In this document: positions 1-9,864 of the stretch, piece after piece | Numbering within the stretch: position 1 is the first letter of the stretch | Layout of the letters: each line of letters opens with the position of its first letter | From: CTSoil-075 sp964292325 | GTDB lineage: Bacteria > Bacillota > Negativicutes > DSM-13327 | Direction of reading: 5' to 3' | NCBI GenBank assembly: GCA_964292325.1 | Contig: CAXYVG010000004.1 | Span: 1-64,000, forward strand | DNA length: 64,000 nt | Program-made: the position numbers and the translations under genes | The notes under the pieces: generated by a model | The model's database searches: none | The model's input: only the letters and a program-made list of their open reading frames with translations | What the model was told of the DNA's origin: nothing

Positions 1-53
1 CCTACGACCGATCGGTTAACAGCCGATTGCTCTACCAACTGAGCTATCGAGGA
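1..53 (-). tRNA. tRNA-Asn (GUU), 3' end cut by window edge
   Basis: Read on the minus strand the acceptor 5' arm TCCTCGA (53 to 47) is followed by a D-arm with paired GCTC and GAGC, then an anticodon loop CTGTTAA carrying GTT, which decodes Asn. The T-arm and 3' acceptor strand lie beyond the left edge. It sits just downstream of rpoD on the same strand. Confidence 0.93.
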
Positions 54-122
54 ATTTCATCGACTTAATGATTATAATACAACTCAGGCATTACGTCAAC
101 TATTTTTTCCCGAAAAATAAAA

Positions 123-1238
123 TTACTCTAAGAAATCTTTTAGTTTTTTACTACGACTAGGATGCCGTAATTTTCTAAGAGCCTTAGCTTCAATTTGTCT
201 AATGCGTTCACGAGTAACACCAAAATGTTGACCCACTTCTTCTAACGTACGAGCTCGTCCATCATCTAAACCAAATCGCAATCTAAGAACTTTTTCTTCT
301 CTTGGGGTTAACGTTTCCAAGACTTCTTCTAATTGCTCTTTAAGTAGCATAAACGAAGCGGCTTCAGCTGGTGCTGGTGCATCTTGATCTTCAATAAAAT
401 CCCCTAAATGTGAATCTTCTTCTTCACCAATCGGTGTTTCTAGCGATACTGGCTCTTGTGCAATTTTCATGATTTCTCGGACACGTTCTACTGTGATATC
501 CATTTCCTTACCAATTTCTTCAGGTTGTGGTTCACGACCTAGTTCCTGAAGTAATTGGCGAGATACACGAATCAATTTATTAATCGTTTCAACCATATGA
601 ACTGGAATACGAATCGTTCGTGCTTGGTCAGCAATCGCTCTTGTAATTGCTTGACGAATCCACCATGTCGCATAAGTACTAAATTTATAACCTTTATTAT
701 AATCAAACTTTTCAACTGCTTTAATTAGTCCTAAATTTCCCTCTTGGATTAAGTCTAAAAATAGCATCCCACGTCCAACATATCGTTTAGCAATACTAAC
801 AACTAAACGTAAATTTGCTTCTGCTAAACGTCTTTTGGCTTCCTCATCCCCTTGTTCCATGCGTTGCGCTAATTTAATTTCTTCATCGCCTGTCAAAAGA
901 GGAACTCTACCAATCTCCTTAAGATACATACGCACAGGATCATCAATACTGATACCATCTGGAATACTTAAATCAATATCCACTTCATCAGCTACAACTT
1001 CTTCTTTTTCTGAAGTTTCAGCTTCTTCCGTTCTTTCCACACCATCAGGAAGCTCATCAACTATTTCAATCCCCTTGCTTGAAAATACTTCGTACATATC
1101 ATCAATTTCATCAGGAGATAAATCCTCACTTTGGAGAGTATCCATGATCTCACTATAGGTTAGCACACCACCATGTTTTTTCCCTTTGTTTACTAATTTA
1201 TTTATATGTTCACTGGATATACTTTTCTTTTCTGTCAT
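123..1238 (-). CDS. rpoD: RNA polymerase primary sigma factor RpoD/SigA
   Basis: Housekeeping sigma factor of 371 aa that directs RNA polymerase to -35/-10 promoters. Region 1.2 ([16 protein letters not shown]) is near residue 100. Regions 2.3-2.4 include [15 protein letters not shown] near residue 190, and the C-terminal region 4.2 helix-turn-helix includes [19 protein letters not shown]. Region 1.1 is short, as in Bacillus SigA. An upstream in-frame ATG at 1256 exists, but the ATG at 1238 has a strong GGAGGGG ribosome site 7 nt ahead, so the shorter start is chosen. It follows dnaG closely (54 nt), giving the classic dnaG-rpoD macromolecular-synthesis pair. Confidence 0.97.
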   Translation of the reverse strand: MTEKKSISSEHINKLVNKGKKHGGVLTYSEIMDTLQSEDLSPDEIDDMYEVFSSKGIEIVDELPDGVERTEEAETSEKEEVVADEVDIDLSIPDGISIDDPVRMYLKEIGRVPLLTGDEEIKLAQRMEQGDEEAKRRLAEANLRLVVSIAKRYVGRGMLFLDLIQEGNLGLIKAVEKFDYNKGYKFSTYATWWIRQAITRAIADQARTIRIPVHMVETINKLIRVSRQLLQELGREPQPEEIGKEMDITVERVREIMKIAQEPVSLETPIGEEEDSHLGDFIEDQDAPAPAEAASFMLLKEQLEEVLETLTPREEKVLRLRFGLDDGRARTLEEVGQHFGVTRERIRQIEAKALRKLRHPSRSKKLKDFLE

Positions 1239-1292
1239 TTTACTCCCCTCCTCCATTGGCTACCCAATCAAGGCTTTGTTTATTTTTTTTGG

Positions 1293-3110
1293 TTATAAAT
1301 AATTCAGCTTACCGATTTCATTATTTATTCGCTGACTTTCTGCTAATTCCTGCAGAAATCGACTATCTCCCATACGTTCTAATTCATCAGCCCGTAATCG
1401 GTGCTGTTCGTATAATACTTTCAACTGAGTCAGCCTCAAGTTTTTGATACAATCATCAACCATTTTTTTACTGTCATCATACTGTATCTCAATTAACATA
1501 ATATGAGATAATTCTGCATTTGCTGATTCACTTAATAACATCGTCCAAGCAACATCAGCAATATCCTTCCCCATATTATACTCATTAAATATTAATTTAA
1601 TAATCTCTTGCCTATACTCTCCTTGTATTTCTTCCACAGAGAGCTTTTCTTCAATATATGGTATTAAAGATTTTTCTTCACACATTAATCGAATCATATG
1701 TCTTTCTGCTTGTTCAGTAGCACTAGATGGAGTATTGGCAACTATTATATTAGATATATTCTTCCCTTTATTTACATTTTTATCCTTTTTTGAGTTAAAT
1801 AAAAATTTACGAACTTCACTACGTATTGCGCTTTCATCAATCGCTAACATTTGTGAAGCACGAGCAATATGAGCATTGACTTCTACAGCATTATTCGCGG
1901 CTGCTAAAATCGGTACTATCTTTGACACTACCGCTACTTTTCCTTCTAAATCAGTATAATTTGTGCTATCAAAAGCTTGCTTTATTTGATAATCTAAAAA
2001 GTCTAATGCATTTTTGATCAATACATTAAAAGCATCCGCTCCATGTTTACGAATAAATTCATCAGGGTCCTTACCATCAGGAATTAAAACCACTTTAACG
2101 TTTGCTCCCATATTACGCAAGATCGATAGCGCCCTCAACGTAGCATTTTGCCCAGCAGCATCACTATCATAGGCAAAAACGATTTCAATTGGATGATCAC
2201 GATTCAGCCGAAGCATTAAATTAGCCTGTTCAGGTGTAAAGGCAGTTCCCAATGATGCCACTACGTTTTGAACACCAAAAGCATGAGCCGTTATGGCATC
2301 CATATAGCCTTCTACAACAATGGCCTGACCTGATTCCTTTATAAACCTATGAGCAATATCAAAAGCAAACAAAATATGACGTTTATTAAAAACAGGGGTT
2401 TCTGGCGAGTTCAAATATTTCGGCTGACTATCATCAAGTACCCGTCCACCAAATCCAACCACTCTACTACGAGCATCACAGATTGGAAACATGATCCGAT
2501 TACGAAATCGGTCATAAATACCGTCACCTGAATTTCTCATCACTGCCAAACCAGTTTTTAGTAAAATTTCTTGCTCAATATCTCGGTTTAAAAAAGCTTG
2601 CGCTAATTTTTCCCAAGATGGCGGAGCAAAACCAATTTTAAATTTTTCAATCATTTCACCTGTAACACCACGGGCCTCTAGATATTCTTTCGCTTGCCTA
2701 CCATAAGCAGTTTTAGTCAAACAAGCATAAAAAAAGTCCCTAGCCATTTCATTGACACGGTATACTTTGATAATCTCCCGTTCCTTAACCAACTCTTGTG
2801 CTGTTTTTTCTTTTTGCGGCAGTGGGATATTTATTTTTTGTGCTAACATTTTCACAGCATCAAAAAAACTAATATTTTCAATTTTCATCAGAAAATTGAA
2901 TACATTTCCCCCACTCTGACACCCAAAACAATAAAAAAAACCTTTATCTGTGGTTACAGAAAACGACGGAGTATTTTCATGGTGAAATGGGCAACAACCC
3001 CAATAATTTTTACCTTTCTTTTTTAACGGTACATAATCCGATACAATGCTTACAATGTCAGATTCTGAGCGTAACCTCTCAATAAATTCATCATAAACTT
3101 CGTCCTTCAC
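1293..3110 (-). CDS. dnaG: DNA primase DnaG
   Basis: Synthesises RNA primers for replication. The 605-aa protein has the N-terminal CHC2 zinc ribbon (C40, H43, C61, C64), the catalytic core with a TOPRIM segment (VVEGYMDAI, about residue 263; AYDSDAAG, about 312), and a C-terminal helicase-interaction region. The start is GTG with AGGTGAT just upstream. It is transcribed into rpoD, as in most Firmicutes. Length and motifs are normal for the family. Confidence 0.96.
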   Translation of the reverse strand: MKDEVYDEFIERLRSESDIVSIVSDYVPLKKKGKNYWGCCPFHHENTPSFSVTTDKGFFYCFGCQSGGNVFNFLMKIENISFFDAVKMLAQKINIPLPQKEKTAQELVKEREIIKVYRVNEMARDFFYACLTKTAYGRQAKEYLEARGVTGEMIEKFKIGFAPPSWEKLAQAFLNRDIEQEILLKTGLAVMRNSGDGIYDRFRNRIMFPICDARSRVVGFGGRVLDDSQPKYLNSPETPVFNKRHILFAFDIAHRFIKESGQAIVVEGYMDAITAHAFGVQNVVASLGTAFTPEQANLMLRLNRDHPIEIVFAYDSDAAGQNATLRALSILRNMGANVKVVLIPDGKDPDEFIRKHGADAFNVLIKNALDFLDYQIKQAFDSTNYTDLEGKVAVVSKIVPILAAANNAVEVNAHIARASQMLAIDESAIRSEVRKFLFNSKKDKNVNKGKNISNIIVANTPSSATEQAERHMIRLMCEEKSLIPYIEEKLSVEEIQGEYRQEIIKLIFNEYNMGKDIADVAWTMLLSESANAELSHIMLIEIQYDDSKKMVDDCIKNLRLTQLKVLYEQHRLRADELERMGDSRFLQELAESQRINNEIGKLNYL

Positions 3111-3441
3111 AACATCACCTTACCCCATCTACGTTTGCTCCCAAGGGTTTGGCACAAACTAATTAGCTTTTTACATAATTCCACGTTCTTTTGCATTTTC
3201 CTATTAAATGTAGCATGCCCAATATTAATAAAAGAAAATCAATTCCGTTTTGTGACTTATTTCTACATAAAATCATATAATCCTGCAACAAAATTATTAC
3301 AGGGTTATACAAATTCTCTTCATAACACTGACATACCTTTTACAATAACAGTATTCAATATAAATCATAATTATCCTCTATTTTCTCTTGACAATAGTTA
3401 TAGTATTTGATACAAATTTAATAATTATTTGCTCTAATAAG
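3111..3441. other. AT-rich intergenic region upstream of dnaG
   Basis: About 330 bases with no convincing gene. The dnaG-rpoD promoter should lie here on the minus strand, but I cannot single out one box pair. On the plus strand a TTGACA (3388) and TACAAA (3411) pair spaced 17 nt points at the terminator at 3442. No product between them is evident. Confidence 0.5.
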
Positions 3442-3479
3442 AAAAAAGTGATTAGAGCATCGCTCTAATCACTTTTTTT
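3442..3479. terminator. Bidirectional intrinsic terminator after dgt
   Basis: Perfect inverted repeat (AAAAGTGATTAGAGC and its complement around a 3-nt centre) with A and T runs on either side. It lies 50 nt beyond the dgt stop on the minus strand. Confidence 0.85.
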
Positions 3480-3529
3480 CTGTCTATATAGATATCACTA
3501 CATCTTCTTCACGGCAAACTAGCAATATT

Positions 3530-4525
3530 TTATTTTAAAAGCCATTTCGAAGGTATAAATAACTTTTCAAATAGATAAACCGCATACATATCTGTCAAAC
3601 CAGCAATATAATCAACGATAGTTACTTCTAATCCCCATTTTTCTTCTCGTTCTAAATAATCTTGTGGCAAACTTTCAGGATGAAGCATAAAATATTCATA
3701 TAATTTATGAATAATATATTGCGCTTTTTTACGATCTGGCTCTAGTTCTTCTGATTTATAAATTTGTTTAAACATAAATTCACGAAATTCTTCCATAGCT
3801 AATTTGACTTTAGGAGACATAAATATCTCATTATGGCCCTCTGACGTTTGAATCATATCACTTACCATTACCGTAATCATGTGGGAAGGATTTATCCCTA
3901 ATAAGCTTGTAACATTTTTCGGTAAATCAGCAGGGTTAATCATACCAGCTCTTATGCCATCATCATAATCATGGCATAAATACGCAATACGATCGCCAAT
4001 ACGTACAATATTGCCTTCTAATGTTACTGGTTTATTTTCACCAGTATGGTTTAGAATACCATCTTTGACTTCCATTGTTAGATTTAGCCCTTTGCCGCCT
4101 CTTTCTAGATACTCAACCACTCTTAAGCTTTGCTCATTATGATTATAATGTCCAATAATATCACGTAGTGCATACTCTCCCACATGTCCAAAAGGGGTAT
4201 GTCCTACATCATGTCCTAAGGCAATGGCTTCGGTCAAATCTTCATTCAACATTAAGGCTCTAGCAATCGTTCGCGATATTTGTGCAACTTCCAAACTATG
4301 CGTCATACGCATACGATAATGATCCCCAGGCGAAATATAAACCTGCGTTTTATGTTTTAAACGCCGAAAAGCCTTACTATGTATAATTCGGTCACGATCA
4401 CGCTGAAACGCTGTACGAAACTCACAACTTTCTTCCTCTTTATCACGTACTGCCTCTTGGCTTTTACTAGCAAGTGAAGATAATATCTTATACTCTTGTG
4501 CTTCAATTCGTTCACGTATATTCAT
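3530..4525 (-). CDS. dgt: Deoxyguanosinetriphosphate triphosphohydrolase-like HD protein
   Basis: HD-domain dNTP triphosphohydrolase homologue of 331 aa that cleaves dNTPs to nucleoside plus triphosphate, a role in nucleotide-pool control known for the family. The HD metal-binding pattern is clear: RMTHSLEVAQISRTIAR, then ALGHDVGHTPFGHVGE. The start at 4525 has AGGGAGGGC upstream; the longer reading from 4621 adds an unconserved leader. In many Firmicutes this gene sits next to dnaG-rpoD, as here. Substrate preference within the family cannot be read from sequence. Confidence 0.92.
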   Translation of the reverse strand: MNIRERIEAQEYKILSSLASKSQEAVRDKEEESCEFRTAFQRDRDRIIHSKAFRRLKHKTQVYISPGDHYRMRMTHSLEVAQISRTIARALMLNEDLTEAIALGHDVGHTPFGHVGEYALRDIIGHYNHNEQSLRVVEYLERGGKGLNLTMEVKDGILNHTGENKPVTLEGNIVRIGDRIAYLCHDYDDGIRAGMINPADLPKNVTSLLGINPSHMITVMVSDMIQTSEGHNEIFMSPKVKLAMEEFREFMFKQIYKSEELEPDRKKAQYIIHKLYEYFMLHPESLPQDYLEREEKWGLEVTIVDYIAGLTDMYAVYLFEKLFIPSKWLLK

Positions 4526-4638
4526 AGTTTTCGCCCTCCCTACCTTTATTATACAACTAATTCCAGTCCATGTGAAATTTATTATTTTCACTAAACATGA
4601 TATAATATGAGTAAAATACAACTAAAGGAGTTATTAGT

Positions 4639-5115
4639 ATGAAGACCAAAATTGTAACCCTCACTTTGCTACTTATCTTGGTACTGACGTCCACTACGTT
4701 GGCGGCCAAGCCAATTATCAAGGCTGATCAACAGTATTTTGATATCAATACTGGACTATACATATTAGATGGCAATGTATATCTAGAAGTAAGAAATCGT
4801 ATTATTACTGCCGGTCAAGCAAAAGTGAATATGGCTTCACTGGAAGTATGGGGAACAGGTGGAATTACCGTTACGCAAGATGATATTTACTTTACAGGTG
4901 ATAGTGTTTATGTCTACGGTGCTAGTGATCGAGCCACGATTGAAGGAAAAATATTTTTTTCTCGTACAAACACCAAAGTCACTGCCGAACGAGCCGATTA
5001 CAACTGGCGAGATAAAAATGCTGTATTTAGTGGGAATGTAGAAGTTACGCAAAATGGCAACGTCTCTACTTTTGACAGTATACAATATAATATGGAAACA
5101 GATACATTTTTTTAA
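4639..5115 (+). CDS. Exported LptA/OstA-like protein
   Basis: 158-aa exported protein. Residues 1-22 form a signal peptide (MKTKIVTLTLLLILVLTSTT, cleavage after LAA). The rest is built of short beta-strand repeats (GNVYLEV, GKIFFSR, GNVEVTQ) typical of the OstA/LptA fold that carries lipopolysaccharide across the periplasm in diderm bacteria. It is a single-gene unit on the plus strand, divergent from dgt, with AAAGGAG before the start and its own terminator. No lptB/C/D genes are adjacent. LPS transport is inferred from the fold; a cell-envelope role in an outer-membrane Firmicute fits. Confidence 0.8.
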   Translation: MKTKIVTLTLLLILVLTSTTLAAKPIIKADQQYFDINTGLYILDGNVYLEVRNRIITAGQAKVNMASLEVWGTGGITVTQDDIYFTGDSVYVYGASDRATIEGKIFFSRTNTKVTAERADYNWRDKNAVFSGNVEVTQNGNVSTFDSIQYNMETDTFF

Positions 5116-5116
5116 A

Positions 5117-5159
5117 AAATATCCCCTTCGTTCATTAATTGAATGAAGGGGATATTTTT
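5117..5159. terminator. Bidirectional terminator between the LptA-like gene and ppsR
   Basis: Inverted repeat with 19-bp arms (AAAATATCCCCTTCGTTCA and complement) lies between the converging 3' ends of the two genes and ends in a T run on both strands. Confidence 0.9.
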
Positions 5160-5162
5160 CAC

Positions 5163-5999
5163 CTAATTTCCACAGTATGTTTCATCAGCAGCTGCATTTT
5201 TGCATACAATTTCCATGATTTTATTAGCAGTTTCTTCAATTGCCCTATTTGAAACATCAATAATTGGACATTTTAATTTATACATAATACTTTTAGCATA
5301 TTCAACCTCTTGTGTAATACGTTCAACATCAGCATAACAAGATGCTGGATCAAGACCCATGGAACTTAATCGTTCAGCACGGATACCATTGAGCTTATTA
5401 GGGTCAATGATTAGACCTATAATTCGCTCTGTAGGAACTTTAAATAATTGTTCGGGTGGCGCAACCTCAGGCACCATCGGAACATTTGCTACTTTTATTT
5501 TCTTATGAGCTAAATACATGCTTAAAGGGGTTTTAGAAGTTCGCGATACTCCAACAAGTACAATATCCGCTTTTAATAATCCCCATGGGTTTTTCCCATC
5601 ATCATATTTTACTGCAAACTCTACAGCAGCAACGCGTTTAAAATATTCCTCATCAAGCATATGAATTAATCCTGGTTTTAATTTAGGGGTTAGACCAGAT
5701 ACCTTGTATACAGCATCAATCATTGGTCCCATAATATCAATAGTAGGAATATTATATTGCTCAGCCAATAATAATAACGCCTCACGTAGCTCTGGCCCGA
5801 CGATCGTATGACAAATAACACTGTTAGAGGCATTTGCTTCCCCAATAATTTTTTTTATTTGTTCTACTGTTTTAATATAAGGAATGCGAATAATCTCAAA
5901 TGTATCGGCTTCAAATTGACTAGCTGTAGCTCTAGCTATCCGCTCTGCAGTCTCCCCTATGGAATCAGATAAAGCATAAATTACCGATAAAGCAGCTAT
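5163..5999 (-). CDS. ppsR: Pyruvate, phosphate dikinase / PEP synthase regulatory protein (DUF299), probable ATA start
   Basis: Bifunctional kinase/pyrophosphorylase that switches PPDK or PEP synthase off and on. The N-terminal signature SDSIGETAE and the P-loop-like GVSRTSKTPLSMYLAHK (about residue 150) are both present, as is the conserved VSNRAIEETANKI near the end. The full-length frame is open from 5999, but no ATG, GTG or TTG lies between the upstream stop (6036-6038) and the conserved N-terminus. The codon placed correctly after the GGGGGGAG ribosome site is ATA (5997-5999), and starting there matches the usual family N-terminus (initiator, about 5 residues, I-Y-A-x-SDS). The first canonical start, TTG at 5768, would delete the conserved N-terminal third. 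It follows glyS by 48 nt, probably in the same operon. Confidence 0.88.
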   Translation of the reverse strand: MAALSVIYALSDSIGETAERIARATASQFEADTFEIIRIPYIKTVEQIKKIIGEANASNSVICHTIVGPELREALLLLAEQYNIPTIDIMGPMIDAVYKVSGLTPKLKPGLIHMLDEEYFKRVAAVEFAVKYDDGKNPWGLLKADIVLVGVSRTSKTPLSMYLAHKKIKVANVPMVPEVAPPEQLFKVPTERIIGLIIDPNKLNGIRAERLSSMGLDPASCYADVERITQEVEYAKSIMYKLKCPIIDVSNRAIEETANKIMEIVCKNAAADETYCGN

Positions 6000-6047
6000 G
6001 ATTTCTCCCCCCTTATCCTTATAACTATATAGATATCACGAATAGAA

Positions 6048-8111
6048 CTATGACTCTACAATTTTACTTACATCTACTACATTCACAATCAAACTTGTGA
6101 TGGCTTTTAGTAATGCCAAACGATTATTACGGACCTTAACATCTTCTGCCATAACCATGACTTCACCAAAGAATGTATCAATAGGTTGAGTCATAGCAAT
6201 GATATGCTCAAGCACACCAGAATAGTTTCTCGTTACCATCATTTCATCAACAACTTGGCGAGCCAGTTTATATTCATTATATAAATTGCGCTCTGCATCT
6301 GCAACAAATAATGTTTCATCAATTACTTCTACTGTAACATGTTTCATTAAATTACCAATTCTAGTAAATGCCTGAACGGCTTTTTGCATTTGAGCACTAG
6401 TACCCTCTGCATTCATAGCCTTCGCTCTTAACCAAGTATCATATACATCATCAATATCTACTGCCATAACAGCGTCAATGATATCATAGCGAATATTGAT
6501 ATCAGATAACACATTCTTGATCCGCAGACGGAAAAATTCTTGTATGTCAGCCAATAATTTTTCTTGTTGCACTGCGTCTTGAATTCCTAATAATTCCATA
6601 GTCTGCAATAACATATTTTTTATTGATATATGGTGTTTACCATCAATCAGTATATTCACAATTCCTAGTGCCTGACGTCTAAGTGCATATGGATCTTGCG
6701 ACCCTGTTGGCACTAATCCCCGGCTAAAAGTTGCCACAATATTATCTAGCTTATCAGCAATACTCAGCACTTGTCCGACATGACTTGCTGGTAATATATC
6801 TCCTGCAAAGCGTGGTAGATAATGTTCAAAAATAGCCTCCGCTACTTCTGCCTTCTCACCATTGAGTAGAGCATACTCGCGCCCCATAGTCCCTTGTAAT
6901 TCTGTAAATTCACAAACCATACCAGTAACAAGGTCGGTCTTTGCCAATATCGCACTTCTAGAAATCACAGGTTGCAACTTTTCATCCATACCAATGGTTT
7001 TCGCAATCCTGCCTGCTAATCCTTCAATACGTAGTGTTTTATCATAAAGAGTACCTAGACCATCCTGAAATACAATCGTTTTTAATTTATCTAAGCGATC
7101 AATTAACTTCACTTTCTTATCTTCTTCATAGAAAAAGCGTGCATCAGCCAAACGTGCTTTCAGTACTCGTTCATTACCGTGTCTAACCACTTCGATATGC
7201 TCAGAACCACCATTACGTACAGTGATAAATACTGGTAATAGCTTACCTTCTTTTGAAAAGACCGGAAAGTAGCGTTGATGTTCGCGCATCGGTGTAATAA
7301 CAGCCTCAGGTGGTAATGATAAATATTTGTCTTCAAAGGTACCATATAACGCAGTTGGATATTCCACAAGATATACGACTTCTTCCAATAAATCTTCATC
7401 AATTGTTGCCGTTCCACCCTGACTAATCGCAATCGTTTCTACTTGCTCACGAATGACCTTGCGACGCATTTCTTGATCAACCATTACATAATGATCCGCC
7501 ATTTTTACAAAATAGTCATCAACAGAGGTAACAGCAAATTCGCCCGTACTCAAAAAACGATGTCCACGCGTCAATTTCCCCGTCGCTACTTCTGCTACAG
7601 TGAAAGGTATGACTTCATTGCCAAACAAAGCGACTAACCAGCGTATCGGCCGTACAAACTTGCGCTCTAAATTAGCCCACCGCATATTTTTAGGGAAATT
7701 GAGACTATCAATGATATCACACAATAAATCTGACAATAATTCTTTAACAGGCTTGCCTACTTCATGAACCATTGCATACACATAACCATCACGTACGACT
7801 AACTGAGTTGCCTCAACACCTTGCCCACGAGCGAAGCCTTGTGCCGCTTTCGTTGGGTTACCATCTGCATCAAAAGCAATCTTGATAGAAGGTCCTTTAT
7901 TTTCACTGTTTTTATCATGTTGCTCTTCTGCCATATTTCGAACTACTAAAATGAAACGACGAGGTGTACCGAATACTTGAATTTTCTCGTAACCAATTCT
8001 TAGTTCGGTTAATTTTTTCGTAGCAATCATTTCTAATTGTTTTAAAGAGCCTGACATAAATCTCGCTGGAATTTCTTCCGTACCAATTTCTAATAATAAA
8101 TCTTTAGCCAT
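6048..8111 (-). CDS. glyS: Glycyl-tRNA synthetase beta subunit
   Basis: Beta subunit (687 aa) of the alpha2-beta2 bacterial GlyRS, needed for tRNA recognition and full activity. The N-terminus LLLEIGTEEIPARFM is the family hallmark, and the C-terminal anticodon-binding part is complete. ATG overlaps the glyQ stop (TAATG), so the two are translationally coupled. Expression should follow the upstream glycine T-box. Confidence 0.97.
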   Translation of the reverse strand: MAKDLLLEIGTEEIPARFMSGSLKQLEMIATKKLTELRIGYEKIQVFGTPRRFILVVRNMAEEQHDKNSENKGPSIKIAFDADGNPTKAAQGFARGQGVEATQLVVRDGYVYAMVHEVGKPVKELLSDLLCDIIDSLNFPKNMRWANLERKFVRPIRWLVALFGNEVIPFTVAEVATGKLTRGHRFLSTGEFAVTSVDDYFVKMADHYVMVDQEMRRKVIREQVETIAISQGGTATIDEDLLEEVVYLVEYPTALYGTFEDKYLSLPPEAVITPMREHQRYFPVFSKEGKLLPVFITVRNGGSEHIEVVRHGNERVLKARLADARFFYEEDKKVKLIDRLDKLKTIVFQDGLGTLYDKTLRIEGLAGRIAKTIGMDEKLQPVISRSAILAKTDLVTGMVCEFTELQGTMGREYALLNGEKAEVAEAIFEHYLPRFAGDILPASHVGQVLSIADKLDNIVATFSRGLVPTGSQDPYALRRQALGIVNILIDGKHHISIKNMLLQTMELLGIQDAVQQEKLLADIQEFFRLRIKNVLSDINIRYDIIDAVMAVDIDDVYDTWLRAKAMNAEGTSAQMQKAVQAFTRIGNLMKHVTVEVIDETLFVADAERNLYNEYKLARQVVDEMMVTRNYSGVLEHIIAMTQPIDTFFGEVMVMAEDVKVRNNRLALLKAITSLIVNVVDVSKIVES

Positions 8112-8989
8112 TATTCATTACCCTCCTTAAGAAGCGGAAATCCAAGTTCTTCACGCTGCTTTAGATAACTTTGAGCACATAACCTTGCCATATTTCGCAC
8201 GCGTCCAATAAAACCAGTCCGTTCACTCACACTAATTGCCCCACGAGCATCAAGCAAATTAAAAGTGTGAGAACATTTTAGCACATAGTCATAAGCTGGT
8301 AACACATAACCCGCTTCAATAATGCGAATTGCCTCTTTTTCATACATATCAAATAGTTGAAATAGCAAAGCTGTATCCGCGATTTCAAAATTATAATGAG
8401 ATTGCTCCACTTCATTACGCTGAAAAACATCACCATACGTAACGCCAGCTACCCATTCTAAATCATATACATTTTCTTTACCTTGTATATACATAGCCAT
8501 ACGCTCTAAACCATAGGTAATTTCTACAGCCACTGGTTTCACATCAATACTACCTACTTGTTGAAAATATGTAAACTGAGTAATTTCCATACCATCCAGC
8601 CACACTTCCCAGCCAAGACCCCAAGCACCAAGAGTTGGTGATTCCCAGTTATCTTCAACAAATCGAATATCATGCTTTGCTGGATCAATCCCTAAACAAA
8701 TCAAGCTTTCTAAATATAACTCCTGAATATTCGATGGTGATGGTTTCATAATGACTTGAAATTGATGATGCTGAAACAACCGATTTGGATTTTCGCCGTA
8801 CCGTCCATCAGCCGGACGACGTGATGGTTCAACGTATGCTACATTCCATGGTTCAGGCCCTAGGGCACGTAAAAAGGTAGCAGGATTCATAGTACCTGCT
8901 CCTTTTTCCACATCATATGGTTGCATTAAAATACAGTTTTGTTTAGCCCAGTAATTCTGGAGCGTCAAAATAATTTCTTGAAAAGTCAA
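8111..8989 (-). CDS. glyQ: Glycyl-tRNA synthetase alpha subunit
   Basis: Catalytic alpha subunit of the heterotetrameric GlyRS, 292 aa. The N-terminus [18 protein letters not shown] and the motif [19 protein letters not shown] are diagnostic. TTG at 8989, 10 nt after an AGGAGG site, gives the family-typical N-terminus. A GTG at 9034 would add 15 residues that overlap the T-box terminator, so it is rejected. It lies directly behind the T-box and ahead of glyS. Confidence 0.96.
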   Translation of the reverse strand: MTFQEIILTLQNYWAKQNCILMQPYDVEKGAGTMNPATFLRALGPEPWNVAYVEPSRRPADGRYGENPNRLFQHHQFQVIMKPSPSNIQELYLESLICLGIDPAKHDIRFVEDNWESPTLGAWGLGWEVWLDGMEITQFTYFQQVGSIDVKPVAVEITYGLERMAMYIQGKENVYDLEWVAGVTYGDVFQRNEVEQSHYNFEIADTALLFQLFDMYEKEAIRIIEAGYVLPAYDYVLKCSHTFNLLDARGAISVSERTGFIGRVRNMARLCAQSYLKQREELGFPLLKEGNE

Positions 8990-9029
8990 TTGTATTACGC
9001 CTCCTAAAAAATAAAATAAAAACCCCTCA

Positions 9030-9284
9030 TCCACAGTAACATATTGTTACAGGGACGAGAGGTATAATCCCGCGGTTCCACCCTGATTGGTCATCTATGA
9101 TGACCCACCTTAAGTTATAACGAGTTTTACTCTTCTAAAATAGTATTGCTTTCCTATTTTTAGAATTTCCTCTCGCAGCTTGGGAATGCCATTCACCTAT
9201 CATTTGCTAAGCTCACACTATTCCTAGCTCGCTGACTCATCTGTTTTATCGTAAGGTGTCTTTTTCCCGCATTGCCGTATTTTA
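9030..9284 (-). promoter_or_regulatory. T-box leader (glycine) of glyQS
   Basis: The minus strand carries the T-box sequence AGGGTGGAACCGCGGG at about 9084-9069. It is followed by a strong terminator whose arms start CCTCTCGTCCCTGTAACA, just before glyQ. Upstream structure is typical of Stem I, with a candidate GGC specifier in GAATGGCATTCC. Uncharged tRNA-Gly would pair with the T-box and permit read-through into glyQS. Confidence 0.92.
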
Positions 9285-9290
9285 GTTAAA

Positions 9291-9319
9291 ATCATAACAA
9301 AGTTGCCCGACGTTGTCAA
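9291..9319 (-). promoter_or_regulatory. Sigma-A promoter of the glyQS T-box transcript
   Basis: On the minus strand TTGACA (9319-9314) and TATGAT (9296-9291) are separated by exactly 17 nt, placing the transcript start near 9284. Confidence 0.85.
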
Positions 9320-9328
9320 CGTCTAAAA

Positions 9329-9790
9329 CTATATTCCACTATCTTTATGATAGTCTTGACTCTCTTCATCTGAGGATGTTTCTTGATTTGCCACTTCCGT
9401 TTTGATTGTACTGCCATCATTACGTACCACTTCAATCGTACAATGTTTAAACATTGCTACGAGCACTCCTAAAACTGCAAGGTGTGGCAATACCATAGCG
9501 CCAATAGCACCAAAAGTCACAGGAATTTCAACCAATGTTCGGCCATCGCTTTTTACACTAATTTTATTCACATTTCCTTCATAGATAAGCCCTTTAACCT
9601 TGTCAATGACTTCTCCTGAACGTACCGAAAACTCCTCTGTCCACTTTGTCTCTTTTGTCTCATCTAATTCAATTAAAGCCTCTAAAACATTACCATTACT
9701 TCTTTCTAAAGCTTCTTTCGCTGTGCGATAAGAAACACCAGTACGATCTCGTATAATATCAATTTTTTCTAACGTAATATCTTCCATCAT
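9329..9790 (-). CDS. UBA/TS-N-like and DUF4342 domain protein
   Basis: 153-aa protein of unknown function. Residues 1-45 resemble a UBA/TS-N helical bundle (IIRDRTGVSYRTAKEALERS), as in EF-Ts N-termini. The middle (about 60-115) resembles DUF4342, with a hydrophobic stretch (IPVTFGAIGAMVLPHLAVLGVLVAMF) that could be one membrane segment. The tail is acidic. Such proteins are widespread in Clostridia and Negativicutes but have no firm function. It lies between recO and the glyQS leader, on the same strand. Confidence 0.75.
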   Translation of the reverse strand: MMEDITLEKIDIIRDRTGVSYRTAKEALERSNGNVLEALIELDETKETKWTEEFSVRSGEVIDKVKGLIYEGNVNKISVKSDGRTLVEIPVTFGAIGAMVLPHLAVLGVLVAMFKHCTIEVVRNDGSTIKTEVANQETSSDEESQDYHKDSGI

Positions 9791-9864
9791 CGATTCCCCC
9801 TATACTTATTTATTTTATTATGATCACTTTTCATACTGCTTATCCAGAATCAGTAGTATTACTT

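Noticed and set aside
3388..3480. Plus-strand small RNA from TTGACA/TACAAA to the hairpin at 3442
   Set aside because: The -10 is poor and the hairpin is explained as the dgt terminator.
5163..5768. ppsR as a 201-aa N-terminally truncated gene or frameshift
   Set aside because: The conserved N-terminus is present in the same frame up to 5999 without stop or shift; only the start codon is unusual.
8990..9034. Upstream GTG start of glyQ
   Set aside because: It lies in the T-box terminator and adds residues absent from the family; TTG at 8989 has the ribosome site.
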